Origin: Roseiconus lacunae
GTDB taxonomy: Bacteria > Planctomycetota > Planctomycetia > Pirellulales > Pirellulaceae
Assembly: GCF_008312935.1 (NCBI RefSeq)
Contig: NZ_VSZO01000001.1
Span: 248,001 to 312,000 of the forward strand
DNA length: 64,000 nt
Direction: 5' to 3'
This document shows positions 45,355 through 53,861 of the stretch, piece after piece. The notes beneath the pieces are model-generated. The model was not told where the DNA came from and did no database searches. It was given only the letters and a program-made list of their open reading frames with translations. The first letter of the stretch is position 1. The number at the start of each line of letters is the position of its first letter. Both the position numbers and the translations under genes were made by a program.

Positions 45355-45586
45355 AGGCAACGTGTGCCTCGGCGGCACCGGGCCGAAAATCTAGTCCATC
45401 CGGGTTTTTCGTGGGTATACGGCCTGCGAGCAGCGATCCGCTCCCTTCGACCTCTCCAACAAAGGCAGCAAACAACCGTTCTGACAACGTTTTTCCCTGA
45501 GTCCCCCTTCGCGTCGCCATTGCATTAGCCCAGCACTGGTGCCAAGTGAGTCGATGCGATGGCGATGCGAACGGACAGAGAACGCT

Positions 45587-45904
45587 GGGGGACAGAGCAC
45601 CGAGAACAGGTTCTTCGACTTCAGACGCGAAGCGCCGACAGGCTAACGCCACGGATGTTAACTCGCGGTCAAGGTCCCACCAACGCGGCCAAGCCCCGAA
45701 GGAGTGTCAGGCGGAATGTCATTGGACAGGAGGACCATCCCACAGATGACACGCTATCGTTTCCCGCAAGATCAAATGCTTTCCATGTCCACCGAAAGAC
45801 ACATATCCTTCTTACAGTAGACCTCGATGGGGACATGGATTCGCCTGGGGACATAGCATCTCATCTCCTTTGACACTGAGCCTGGGGACATAGCATCTCA
45901 TCTC
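45587..45904 (-). repeat. Short repeats, minus orientation, including two identical 23-mers
   Basis: GGGGGACAGAGCACCGAG at 45587, GGGGACATGGATTC at 45829, and two copies of CTGGGGACATAGCATCTCAT (45845 and 45882, continuing CTC). The GGGACATAGCA variant recurs in inverted form (TGCTATGTCCCC) just after the RAYT gene at about 47445. Confidence 0.75.
45600..45725 (+). repeat. Diverged third copy of the 302-bp repeat core
   Basis: GACGCGAAGCGCCGACAGGC, then TAACGCCACGG, CAAGGTCCCACC, and GCCAAGCCCCGAAGGAGTG parallel the core of the repeats at 42490-42570 and 42790-42870 in the same order, at lower identity. No gene is seen in the surrounding 45355-46064 region. Confidence 0.65.
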
Positions 45905-46064
45905 ATATGGCTATGCACTGCACAAACGTTCGTGTTGACATCGGTTTCCGCAACGGGTTCAATCAAATCCAATCGCTTTCCACCGGTTGTTATGGAGTGA
46001 CGGCTGTCTAAATCGCCATCAGATTTGATGGTGTATGGTTTCCTTTGATAGGAGGTCAGATCTG

Positions 46065-47168
46065 ATGGCGCGTCTGTCTCGACAAGAGATCATCGACCCA
46101 AACGAACCCACGGTTGTCCATGTGATCAATCGCACGGTTCGCCGTTGTTTTTTAATGGGTGATGATCCGCTCACTGGCCAAAATTTTGACCACCGTAAGC
46201 AATGGATTGAAGCGTTGCTTGAACGCTTCGCCGCCTACTTTGGGATCGAATTGCTCTGTTACAGCATTCTCTCGAACCACTATCATTTGATCCTTCGGAC
46301 GCAGCCACAACTCGTCGCCGATTGGGATGATCGCGAAATTGCTTTGCGATGGCTGATGATTTGCCCGGCACGCATGGTTGATGGTAAGCCGGCTGAACCG
46401 ACCGAGGCCGAACTAAACGCGATTCGCAACAATCCTGAAAGGCTTGCCGAGGTTCGCCACCGGCTCTCCGATCCGAGTTGGTGGATGCGGCTTCTCAATC
46501 AACGAATCGCCCAGCGGGCCAACCGCGAAGACGAGGAATCGGGTAAGTTCTGGCAAGACCGGTTTCGAGCAATCCGAATCGAAGACGAAGCGTCGCTGCT
46601 CGCCTGCGCGGCCTATGTTGATTTGAATCAAGTTCGTGCCGGACTAGCCGAGTCGGTCGAGGAAAGCAAGTTTTCGTCCATCCAAACTCGCATCGAATCG
46701 GAATTCAGATCAACGGCTGAGTCACCACTGGAATCATCGCAAGCGAACGTCACAAGCGGCGATGGAAATCAAAAACACAAACCTTCAATACGCCGTGACG
46801 AGTTTCTTGCCAGACTGACGATTGACGAGCGGCGGGACGATCTCGGAGCTTGTGAAAGCGACTCGCCTCATCGGCTCACCGATAAGGGGTTTTTGCCGCT
46901 CACGCTGCCCCAGTACATCGAATTACTGGAGTGGACCATCGAGCAAACGTCACCAAAGCGAGAGAAAACCTGTGGTCGAGCGCCCACGGCACTGAGTCAG
47001 ACTGGACTGAGCCGGCGGGCGTGGACGAAACTGGTCGACAGTTTTGACGAGGTGTTCACCCATGTGGCGGCGCGAATCGAAACACTCGAATCCTGCCGCA
47101 GCAGAATCACCGGTCGCCGCTTTCGCATCACCAACGAAGCAAGGCAGTTAATCGCAGCGGCTGCCTGA
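46065..47168 (+). CDS. REP-associated tyrosine transposase (RAYT, IS200-like Y1 HUH family)
   Basis: A 367-residue single-strand DNA transposase relative that acts on short palindromic repeats. Seen: VVHVINRTVRRCFLMGDD at the N-terminus, the HUH pair in ILSNHYHLILRTQP (His72, His74), and Tyr184 in AAYVDLNQVRAGL, the nucleophile block. The middle carries an Asn/Glu-rich insertion typical of planctomycete members, and the basic C-terminus may be DNA-binding. The start is ATG 46065 because AGGAGGT lies 8 nt upstream, better than ATG 46035. No terminal inverted repeats of a full IS were found; it is flanked by short repeats whose GGGACATAGCA variant is inverted on the two sides. Probably intact. 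Confidence 0.9.
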   Translation: MARLSRQEIIDPNEPTVVHVINRTVRRCFLMGDDPLTGQNFDHRKQWIEALLERFAAYFGIELLCYSILSNHYHLILRTQPQLVADWDDREIALRWLMICPARMVDGKPAEPTEAELNAIRNNPERLAEVRHRLSDPSWWMRLLNQRIAQRANREDEESGKFWQDRFRAIRIEDEASLLACAAYVDLNQVRAGLAESVEESKFSSIQTRIESEFRSTAESPLESSQANVTSGDGNQKHKPSIRRDEFLARLTIDERRDDLGACESDSPHRLTDKGFLPLTLPQYIELLEWTIEQTSPKREKTCGRAPTALSQTGLSRRAWTKLVDSFDEVFTHVAARIETLESCRSRITGRRFRITNEARQLIAAAA

Positions 47169-47919
47169 TGCGATTTGCTCGAGCGAATTTAGCCGCAACA
47201 TTTCAAATGGCAATTTTGTGACAACTCATCAGATCCGGTGAGCTGGTATAAGCGATTGAGCAAATTGGGGCCAATGGTCGCCTTGCGGCATTTCATCGTC
47301 GGCACTCATCAATACCCGCTACCCTCGTTAAAACAGGGCAACAATCGATACACACAGTGGGACGGAGAACCCTGCTATGCGCCATTGCGTCTTTCGTTCA
47401 CTTGGTCGTTCTTGAAGTGCCATGTTCCTGCCGAATCGAGAGCTTGCTATGTCCCCAATCACATGGAGGAAGAATGCATATTTGACTTCGGGGGCGCGAG
47501 CAAAGAAAATCTCGGATCTGCCATCGAAACGTTTGTAATTCGCATTCGCGACCATCGGTGTGAAGTCAGACAGAACTAAACCTGACCAACGCTGAATTGA
47601 AGTGAAATCCTCCGTCGCCAAACGAGTAAACTTGGCCAAACGGTAATTGCCGTCACTTCTACCCACCTTCGGTGATATCAATCGAGACCGCCCAAACTAG
47701 CTCTCTTCATTTTCAATCATGAGCCCCCGCATGCCCCATCACCCTGCTTTGTCCCCCACCAGTTCGCCTCAGTCTAGCCGTGCTTTGTCCCCAAAAGATT
47801 CTCGTGCTCTGTCCCCGAACGATTCTCGTGCTCTGTCCCCGAACGATTCGAAGGATTCAGTTTGGCCTACGCATGCTGTGTCCCCGAATGGTGCTGTGTC
47901 CCTGTTGGGTGGGGGAGGA
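47169..47919. repeat. Short repeats, plus orientation, upstream of the sulfatase
   Basis: No supported gene here. Copies of the short repeat occur at 47445-47460 (TGCTATGTCCCCAATC), 47744 (TGCTTTGTCCCC), 47781, 47804, 47829, 47873 and 47891. Those at 47804 and 47829 are exact tandem 25-mers. They lie in frame with the sulfatase and would read ALSPNDSR repeatedly if translated, but a signal peptide begins only at 47920. Confidence 0.75.
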
Positions 47920-49410
47920 ATGGGGGTTCGCAGGTTTGCGCTAGCGTTCGTCGGCGGTCTGCTCGGCTTGATGCTGGGGGCGACCGCGGACGCGGAAGAA
48001 TTGACACGACCGAATGTGGTGGTGATCTTTATTGATGACATGGGATACGCCGATATCAATCCCTTTGGTGCGACCGGCTACCCGACTCCGCACCTGGACC
48101 GGATGGCGGCCGAAGGGCGGCGTTTCACCGATTTTTGCGTTTCCTCGGCCGTCTGCAGCGCGTCACGATCGGCGTTGATGACCGGCTGCTTTCATAAACG
48201 AATCGGTATCTCGGGGGCTCTGGGACCAAAATCAAACATCGGTCTGAACGCTAACGAAACCACACTCGCCGAAATCTGCAAAAGCAAAGGGTACCGCACC
48301 GCGATCTACGGCAAGTGGCATCTGGGACACAACCCAAAGTTTTTGCCCACCAACCACGGTTTCGATGAGTATTACGGGATCCCGTACAGCAACGACATGT
48401 GGCCGCACCATCCGGCTGCGATCGCAAAACGGAAGAATAATCCTAACGCACCGATCAGCTGGTCCGAACTGCCAATGATCGAAAACACAACGGTCGTCAA
48501 CGAAAAAGTCCAACCAGATGACCAACGACAAATGACGCAAGAGTTCACGCGACGCGCGGTCGATTTCATTAAGCGAGATGCCGACGAACCGTTTTTCTTG
48601 TATCTGCCACACCCGATGGTTCACGTTCCGCTGTATGCATCGGACGAATTCGTCGGCAAAAGCGGGAAGGGCTTATTCGGCGACGTGGTGATGGAACTGG
48701 ATTGGTCGGTCGGGCAAGTCATGCAAGCGATCGAAGATATCGGCGCCGAACGAAACACGCTCGTTGTTTTTACTAGCGACAATGGGCCGTGGATGTCGTA
48801 CGGCGACCACGCCGGCAAAGCGACGCCGCTGCGTGAGGGCAAAGGCACGATGTGGGAAGGCGGCTATCGCGAACCCACGCTGATGTGGTGGAAGGGAACG
48901 ATCCCCGCAGGCACCACCTGCGATACCTTGGCGAGCACCATTGATTTGTTGCCAACCGTCGCGGCGATGATCGGCGCCGAGTTACCCGATCACCCCATCG
49001 ACGGCCATGACATCCGGCCGCTGATGTTCGGCGAGACCGATGCCGTGACACCTCACGAAACCTTTCCGTGTTTTTATTCGGGGCAACTTCAAGCGATTCG
49101 CAACGAGCGATTCAAATTGGTGTTCCCGCACAAGTACCGAACGTTGAACGGTCATCCAGGTGGCACCGGAGGATTGCCAGTCGGATACCAACAAGCGGTG
49201 GCCGACAAAGCCCTCTACGACCTGGACAATGACATCGGTGAAACGAAGGACGTGTCCGACCAACATCCCAATGTCGTCGCCGAGTTGGAAGCCGCCGCGC
49301 AACGATACCGTGAGTCACTGGGGGACCGGTTGACGAAAACCAAAGGCACCGACGTCCGCCCGGCAGGCAAGATGGAACCCGGCGACGAAAAGCTGCCCCT
49401 GATCTGGTAA
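47920..49410 (+). CDS. Secreted sulfatase, arylsulfatase A type
   Basis: Hydrolyses sulfate esters, in planctomycetes often on sulfated algal polysaccharides. The 496-residue protein has a signal peptide (RRFALAFVGGLLGLMLGATA) right after ATG 47920, then NVVVIFIDDMGYADINPFG (metal Asp pair), VCSASRSALMTG (Cys converted to formylglycine; CSASR for CxPxR), YGKWHLGH, LVVFTSDNGPW (metal Asp-Asn) and a C-terminal subdomain. An in-frame ATG at 47719 adds 67 residues made of repeat-derived ALSPNDSR units and is judged artefactual. GGGGGAGG lies upstream of 47920, very close. A modifying enzyme is not encoded nearby. Confidence 0.93.
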   Translation: MGVRRFALAFVGGLLGLMLGATADAEELTRPNVVVIFIDDMGYADINPFGATGYPTPHLDRMAAEGRRFTDFCVSSAVCSASRSALMTGCFHKRIGISGALGPKSNIGLNANETTLAEICKSKGYRTAIYGKWHLGHNPKFLPTNHGFDEYYGIPYSNDMWPHHPAAIAKRKNNPNAPISWSELPMIENTTVVNEKVQPDDQRQMTQEFTRRAVDFIKRDADEPFFLYLPHPMVHVPLYASDEFVGKSGKGLFGDVVMELDWSVGQVMQAIEDIGAERNTLVVFTSDNGPWMSYGDHAGKATPLREGKGTMWEGGYREPTLMWWKGTIPAGTTCDTLASTIDLLPTVAAMIGAELPDHPIDGHDIRPLMFGETDAVTPHETFPCFYSGQLQAIRNERFKLVFPHKYRTLNGHPGGTGGLPVGYQQAVADKALYDLDNDIGETKDVSDQHPNVVAELEAAAQRYRESLGDRLTKTKGTDVRPAGKMEPGDEKLPLIW

Positions 49411-49523
49411 CGATGCTGACGACGAGGTTGGTTTCGGTGAAAACATCTCGCCAGCATTTCATACAGCACTATCATCCGGCGAAAAGCAGGACGTTCTTCC
49501 CGCGGTCTTTGCAACCGATCTGT
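49411..49523. other. Convergent gap after sulfatase
   Basis: Short convergent intergenic gap between the sulfatase and methyltransferase genes. No terminator-like stem is convincing. Confidence 0.3.
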
Positions 49524-50273
49524 CTAGCGGCGGGGGAACGCGGCCGGCTGGCCGTACCAGGGAGGAAACGTCCCGGACTTGACCGCCAACAGGATCGCTT
49601 TTCCGTGCAGGTGCTCGGGACCGTGGGTGTAGTCCCATTCGAGTCGTTCTTCATAGCGCAGCACACGGAGGTCCGCCCGCGGTTGGGTTGCCCATCCAAG
49701 CAGGCGATTGGGCGGGAAGTAATTGATCACCGCGTCGGCGGTCTCGCTGACCGGGGCTTTGTTCTCCAGTCCCGGACTTTGGTCGCTGCCGGGATCTTCG
49801 GTCGAATGAACTTCGACGTACAACGCTCCGCCGGACTTTAGGCCGGCGAGCATCGCTAGCCAAACGCGTTTCGAATCAGACTCGCTGATGTGGTCAAGCA
49901 CCGTCGTTGCGCAGATCAGGTCATAGCTGGAGGGTTGGATTTCAAATTCGCAGACGTTCGCGACCTGCGTTTTGACGTTTTCCGAAACCCCCTGTTCGGT
50001 TGCCCGTTGCATGATCCGTTCGCCCCCTCGGGGACTCAGATCAACGGCGGTCACCGAAAATCCGGCACGAGCCATCGCGATCGTATCGCGTCCGGCGCCT
50101 GCCCCCAGATCTAAAGCAAATAAGTTCTTCGCCGCAGAAAATCCGTCGTCTCCTGATGCCTCGGTCCGGCAAATTTGCCGCAGATAGGCCGCCAACGGCG
50201 CCGACGGGGTGTCCCCATAGGCAATCTCTTCACGATCATACGGTTCGAAGAATCGATCTTGGTTCGAAGCCAT
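49524..50273 (-). CDS. SAM-dependent class I methyltransferase
   Basis: A 249-residue Rossmann methyltransferase. Seen: a long N-terminus with FFEPYDREEIAYGDTPSAPL, then motif I LFALDLGAGAGRDTIAMARA, post-I FSVTAVDLSPRGGERI, motif II YDLICATTVLDHI, and a variable C-terminal substrate part. The TehB/tellurite-resistance-like branch looks closest, but substrate is unknown. ATG 50273 is preferred; a GTG at 50324 would add 17 basic residues. Convergent with the sulfatase and divergent from the DUF1549 gene. Confidence 0.85.
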   Translation of the reverse strand: MASNQDRFFEPYDREEIAYGDTPSAPLAAYLRQICRTEASGDDGFSAAKNLFALDLGAGAGRDTIAMARAGFSVTAVDLSPRGGERIMQRATEQGVSENVKTQVANVCEFEIQPSSYDLICATTVLDHISESDSKRVWLAMLAGLKSGGALYVEVHSTEDPGSDQSPGLENKAPVSETADAVINYFPPNRLLGWATQPRADLRVLRYEERLEWDYTHGPEHLHGKAILLAVKSGTFPPWYGQPAAFPRR

Positions 50274-50430
50274 CGGGGTCAACTTTTTGGGGAAACTTTT
50301 GCGAGGATTAGCCAAGCTTGCCACAGCGGTGGCGAATGGGCAATGACGACGGATTTAAAATCAGGTCAGGGTAAAAACGCGGACGCTGCGAAGTCTTGCG
50401 GCGTCATCACAATCGCTTCGAGTTCGATCG

Positions 50431-52152
50431 ATGAAACGAGCCATCATCTCAATCACGAAGTGGGCCTGGTTCGGTCTGCTGCTATTGTTAGCGTTCGGCT
50501 ACATGGCGTCCGGATTATCCAACGGACGAACCACCGAATCAGCCTCTTCGATCCGGCCGAAAGAGAGCGATCCGCGATCCCCCGATATGTCACTCGAGGC
50601 TGCCGGGAATTCGAAGCCGATCGCGACGGAATCAGGCGACGCAGATTCAGTCGATGCCGTCGTTGACCGGATCGATCAAGCCCGACGACAAGCGATCACC
50701 GCGGCAGGACTGCGGTCTGCGGAGATGGCGGATTGGATGACCGTCTGCCGGCGTCTGTCGTTGGCGCTCGTCGGGAGCGGATTGTCACTCGAAGAGATCC
50801 GCGCACTCGAGTCATTGCCTGTCGATCAACGCGAACGCGCCCATTTGGATCGGTTGCTCGGTGACGTTCGGTTTCATGATTACTGGGCCGAGCGTTGGAC
50901 ACGGTTTCTTGTCAGTGATGAAGGCCCTTTTCTGGTGTACCGACAACGACGGTTTCGCCATTGGTTAAGCGAGACGATTGCCGAAAATCGACCGTACGAT
51001 CAAGTGGTTAGAGACTTAATCACTGCCGAAGGACTTTGGACAGATCGCCCCCAAGTCAACTTTTTGACGGTCACCTTCGATAGTAACGATGGAAGCCCTG
51101 ATCCGGTGCGTTTGGCGGCTCGGACCTGTCGAGCATTTCTAGGGTTACGGATCGATTGTTTGCAGTGTCACGACGACTTTTTAGGAAATGTCAGTTTGGG
51201 AGATGAAGACGCACTGCGAGGAGGCAGCCAAACGGACTTTCATCAACTGGCCGCCTTTTACAGCAGCGCCAAAACAAACGGATTGCAGGGAGTGCGGACC
51301 GAGAGCGTCGACTACCGTTTCCAATACCTTGATGCCGACGAAGAAGTCGACGTGACGGCGGATGTGCCCTATCGCCAAGACTTACTACCAGAGGATGGTG
51401 ACCCGCGCGAGCGATTGGCTCGTTGGGTGACGGCGGCAGACCATCGACAGTTTGCTCGTGCGGCAGTGCACCGTTTTTGGACGTTGATGTTCGGTCGAGC
51501 GGTGACCGATGCCGTCGACAACTTGCCGCTCGATGAATCCGATGATCCCGTACTGGTTGCGTTGATCGATGATTTTCAACGGCACCGAGATGTCCATCGA
51601 ACGATTCGATTGATCGCATCGACCGAAGCATTCCGCGTCGATAGCGTTGCCGATTTCGAGATCACGGCACGGCACGAAGTGGTGCACGCAGCGTTCCCGC
51701 TCACCCGGTTGCGGGCCGAGCAGGTTGCCGGATCGATCACCCAGGCATCGAAGGTCAAAATGATCGATCGCGACTCTTCGCTGTTGGTACAACTGATCCG
51801 TTTCGGGGCGATCAATGATTTTCTAAAGCGTTACGGTGATTTGGGTGAAAACGAGTTTTCCAAGGACGGCATCACGATTCCTCAACGTTTAATGTTGCTC
51901 AACGGGTCGATGCTTCACGAAGCGGCAAAGTCAGAACCGATCTTAAATACCACCGGACAGATTAAGTCCTTTGCCCAAGACGATCCCCAAGCCGTCGAAG
52001 TCGCATTCTTGTGTTTGCTCAATCGGTACCCCACCAAAGAAGAACAAGCGTACTTTGCCGAAAAGGTTGGCGAAGCGGACGGCCGTGGCAACGGTCTGGA
52101 AGACCTGTTTTGGATGCTCGCCAATTCGACCGAGTTTACGTGGAATCATTGA
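50431..52152 (+). CDS. DUF1549/DUF1553 domain protein
   Basis: A 573-residue exported or membrane-anchored planctomycete protein. An N-terminal hydrophobic segment (ISITKWAWFGLLLLLAFGY) is followed by the DUF1549 part (RRLSLALVGSGLSLEEIRAL, YWAERWTRFLVSDEG) with a C-x-x-CH in RIDCLQCHDD, then DUF1553 (RLARWVTAADHRQFARAAVH, RFWTLMFGRAVTDAVDN, RLRAEQVAGSI, FLCLLNRYPTKEE). Usual members start with a PSCyt1 cytochrome domain; here it is absent. Such genes typically precede a DUF1501 gene, as here, and the pair is thought to act together in the periplasm, role unknown. Confidence 0.9.
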   Translation: MKRAIISITKWAWFGLLLLLAFGYMASGLSNGRTTESASSIRPKESDPRSPDMSLEAAGNSKPIATESGDADSVDAVVDRIDQARRQAITAAGLRSAEMADWMTVCRRLSLALVGSGLSLEEIRALESLPVDQRERAHLDRLLGDVRFHDYWAERWTRFLVSDEGPFLVYRQRRFRHWLSETIAENRPYDQVVRDLITAEGLWTDRPQVNFLTVTFDSNDGSPDPVRLAARTCRAFLGLRIDCLQCHDDFLGNVSLGDEDALRGGSQTDFHQLAAFYSSAKTNGLQGVRTESVDYRFQYLDADEEVDVTADVPYRQDLLPEDGDPRERLARWVTAADHRQFARAAVHRFWTLMFGRAVTDAVDNLPLDESDDPVLVALIDDFQRHRDVHRTIRLIASTEAFRVDSVADFEITARHEVVHAAFPLTRLRAEQVAGSITQASKVKMIDRDSSLLVQLIRFGAINDFLKRYGDLGENEFSKDGITIPQRLMLLNGSMLHEAAKSEPILNTTGQIKSFAQDDPQAVEVAFLCLLNRYPTKEEQAYFAEKVGEADGRGNGLEDLFWMLANSTEFTWNH

Positions 52153-52288
52153 ACGTCAAATAGCCCGGCGAGAGCCATAGCGAATCGATTCATTCAGTGC
52201 CTACGTTTCGAAAACCCATCGCGAGGTTAGTTGTGAACGATCGCGGTACTTGTTAACTACATCGCACTTCATAGATCACTTATCGAAC

Positions 52289-53605
52289 ATGTTGCATTCA
52301 TCCGTTTGCGATCCAAAGTTGCACTTTTCGCGCCGCACCTTACTAGGCGCCGGGGCTGGTGGGGCGATGCTTTCGGCGATCGCGAATCAGCTTGCCTGGG
52401 CCGACCAAATCGCCAAGACCGACGCCGGCGAACAAAAGAATGTCATTCTGCTTTGGATGGATGGTGGGCCAAGTCAATTGGAGACCTTTGATCCGCATGT
52501 CGGCAGCAAGTACGGCGGCGATGTGGGGGCGATCCCGACGACGGTCAAAGGACTTGAGATCGCCGACACGCTGCCGCAAACTGCGGAGAAAATGCACCTG
52601 GGAACATTGATCCGCAGCATGACGAGTAAGGAAGGTGACCACCAACGCGCGACATACAACGTCAAAACTGGATGGCGTCTCGATCCGACGTTGGTTCATC
52701 CGTCGATCGGTGCGGTGCTGTGTCATGAGTTTCCGCAATCATTGGATATCCCACGTCACGTTTCAATCATCCCCGGGCAGTGGCCTTCCAAAGGTGGCTA
52801 CTTAGGGCCAAATTTTGATGCCTTCATCGTCGGTGATCCCAACAGCCCGGTACCCGACTTGAAGGCTCGTGTTGATGCCGATCGGATGGATCGAAGGCTC
52901 AACGGGCTCGACTTTTTAGAATCTCAATTTCGCCGCGGTAGATTAAAAGACTTGGATCACAATCGAACGTTGCACCAATCGTCCACGGCGGCGGCACTAC
53001 GAATGATGTCCAGCGAACAAATCGACGCATTCGATGTCAGCGACGAGTCTGCCACGACGTTGGCGTCTTTTGGTGACACTCCGTTTGGACGCGGTTGTTT
53101 GGCGGCATCGCGGTTGATCGAAGCCGGCGTGCGATGTGTCGAAGTCAACTTAAGCGGTTGGGACACTCACGTGAACAATCACTCGCTTCAGTCGTCAGCA
53201 TGCGGGACGCTGGATCCCGCACTTGCATCACTGCTTGGAAGGTTGGAAGAACGTGAGATGCTGCGAAACACGTTGGTCGTTTGCGGCGGTGAGTTCGGCA
53301 GAACACCGGTGATCAATCCGGCCGGAGGACGTGACCATTGGCCGAACGGGTTCTCGATGTTTCTGGCCGGTTGTGGGATCCGCAAAGGAAGCGTCTATGG
53401 CGCGACGGCAGCCGATCCGGTGGTCAAATCGGAGGATCTGAAATCGAATCCGCTGGTTAATTTGGACCAGCCGGTCACGATCGGCGATCTGCACGCAACG
53501 ATCCTGAAGTGCCTGGGGGTCGCGTATGAACGCGAGTTAGAAACGCCGGTTGGCCGCCCTTTGGTCCGTATCGAAGGCGATCCGATTGATGATCTGATGG
53601 TTTAG
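52289..53605 (+). CDS. DUF1501 domain protein with Tat signal
   Basis: A 438-residue exported protein of the sulfatase-like DUF1501 family. Tat signal: FSRRTLLGAGAGGAMLSAIA then AWAD. The domain has NVILLWMDGGPSQLETFDPH, the conserved family entry, HLGTLIRSMTSKEGDH, GVRCVEVNLSGWDTHVNN, NTLVVCGGEFGRTP and GGRDHWPNGFSMFLAG. ATG 52289 lies just before the signal; an upstream in-frame TTG is not supported. Second half of the DUF1549/DUF1501 pair; export would use the Tat system whose subunits are encoded at 32.3 kb. Confidence 0.92.
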   Translation: MLHSSVCDPKLHFSRRTLLGAGAGGAMLSAIANQLAWADQIAKTDAGEQKNVILLWMDGGPSQLETFDPHVGSKYGGDVGAIPTTVKGLEIADTLPQTAEKMHLGTLIRSMTSKEGDHQRATYNVKTGWRLDPTLVHPSIGAVLCHEFPQSLDIPRHVSIIPGQWPSKGGYLGPNFDAFIVGDPNSPVPDLKARVDADRMDRRLNGLDFLESQFRRGRLKDLDHNRTLHQSSTAAALRMMSSEQIDAFDVSDESATTLASFGDTPFGRGCLAASRLIEAGVRCVEVNLSGWDTHVNNHSLQSSACGTLDPALASLLGRLEEREMLRNTLVVCGGEFGRTPVINPAGGRDHWPNGFSMFLAGCGIRKGSVYGATAADPVVKSEDLKSNPLVNLDQPVTIGDLHATILKCLGVAYERELETPVGRPLVRIEGDPIDDLMV

Positions 53606-53861
53606 CAAGGGCTGCGCAGTGATCCGCTATCCCAGAGAATTGGGGCCGCAAACTTGTCACCGTTGATCGGGTTTCTTTGTAATGCCGGCAGCGGTCGTGT
53701 ATAACGAGAGGACGAATCGAAGCTTAACATCATGATTGCCCAACGTCGTTCCCGCTAACGGGATGCATGCGACTCGAACGTGACACAATTGTCTTCGCCT
53801 TTCATCGAAACGCGAGGGTGTGCCTGCGTTGTGACTCCTCCTCTTTTCACTGGGCAGTTTA

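Noticed and set aside
47238-47681. Two overlapping frames after the RAYT gene (plus and minus)
   Set aside because: Neither has a convincing start or domain, and the plus frame contains a short repeat copy.
47781-47840. Regularly spaced repeats resembling a small CRISPR array
   Set aside because: The 25-bp units are exact tandem copies with no unique spacers, and they belong to the dispersed short-motif family.
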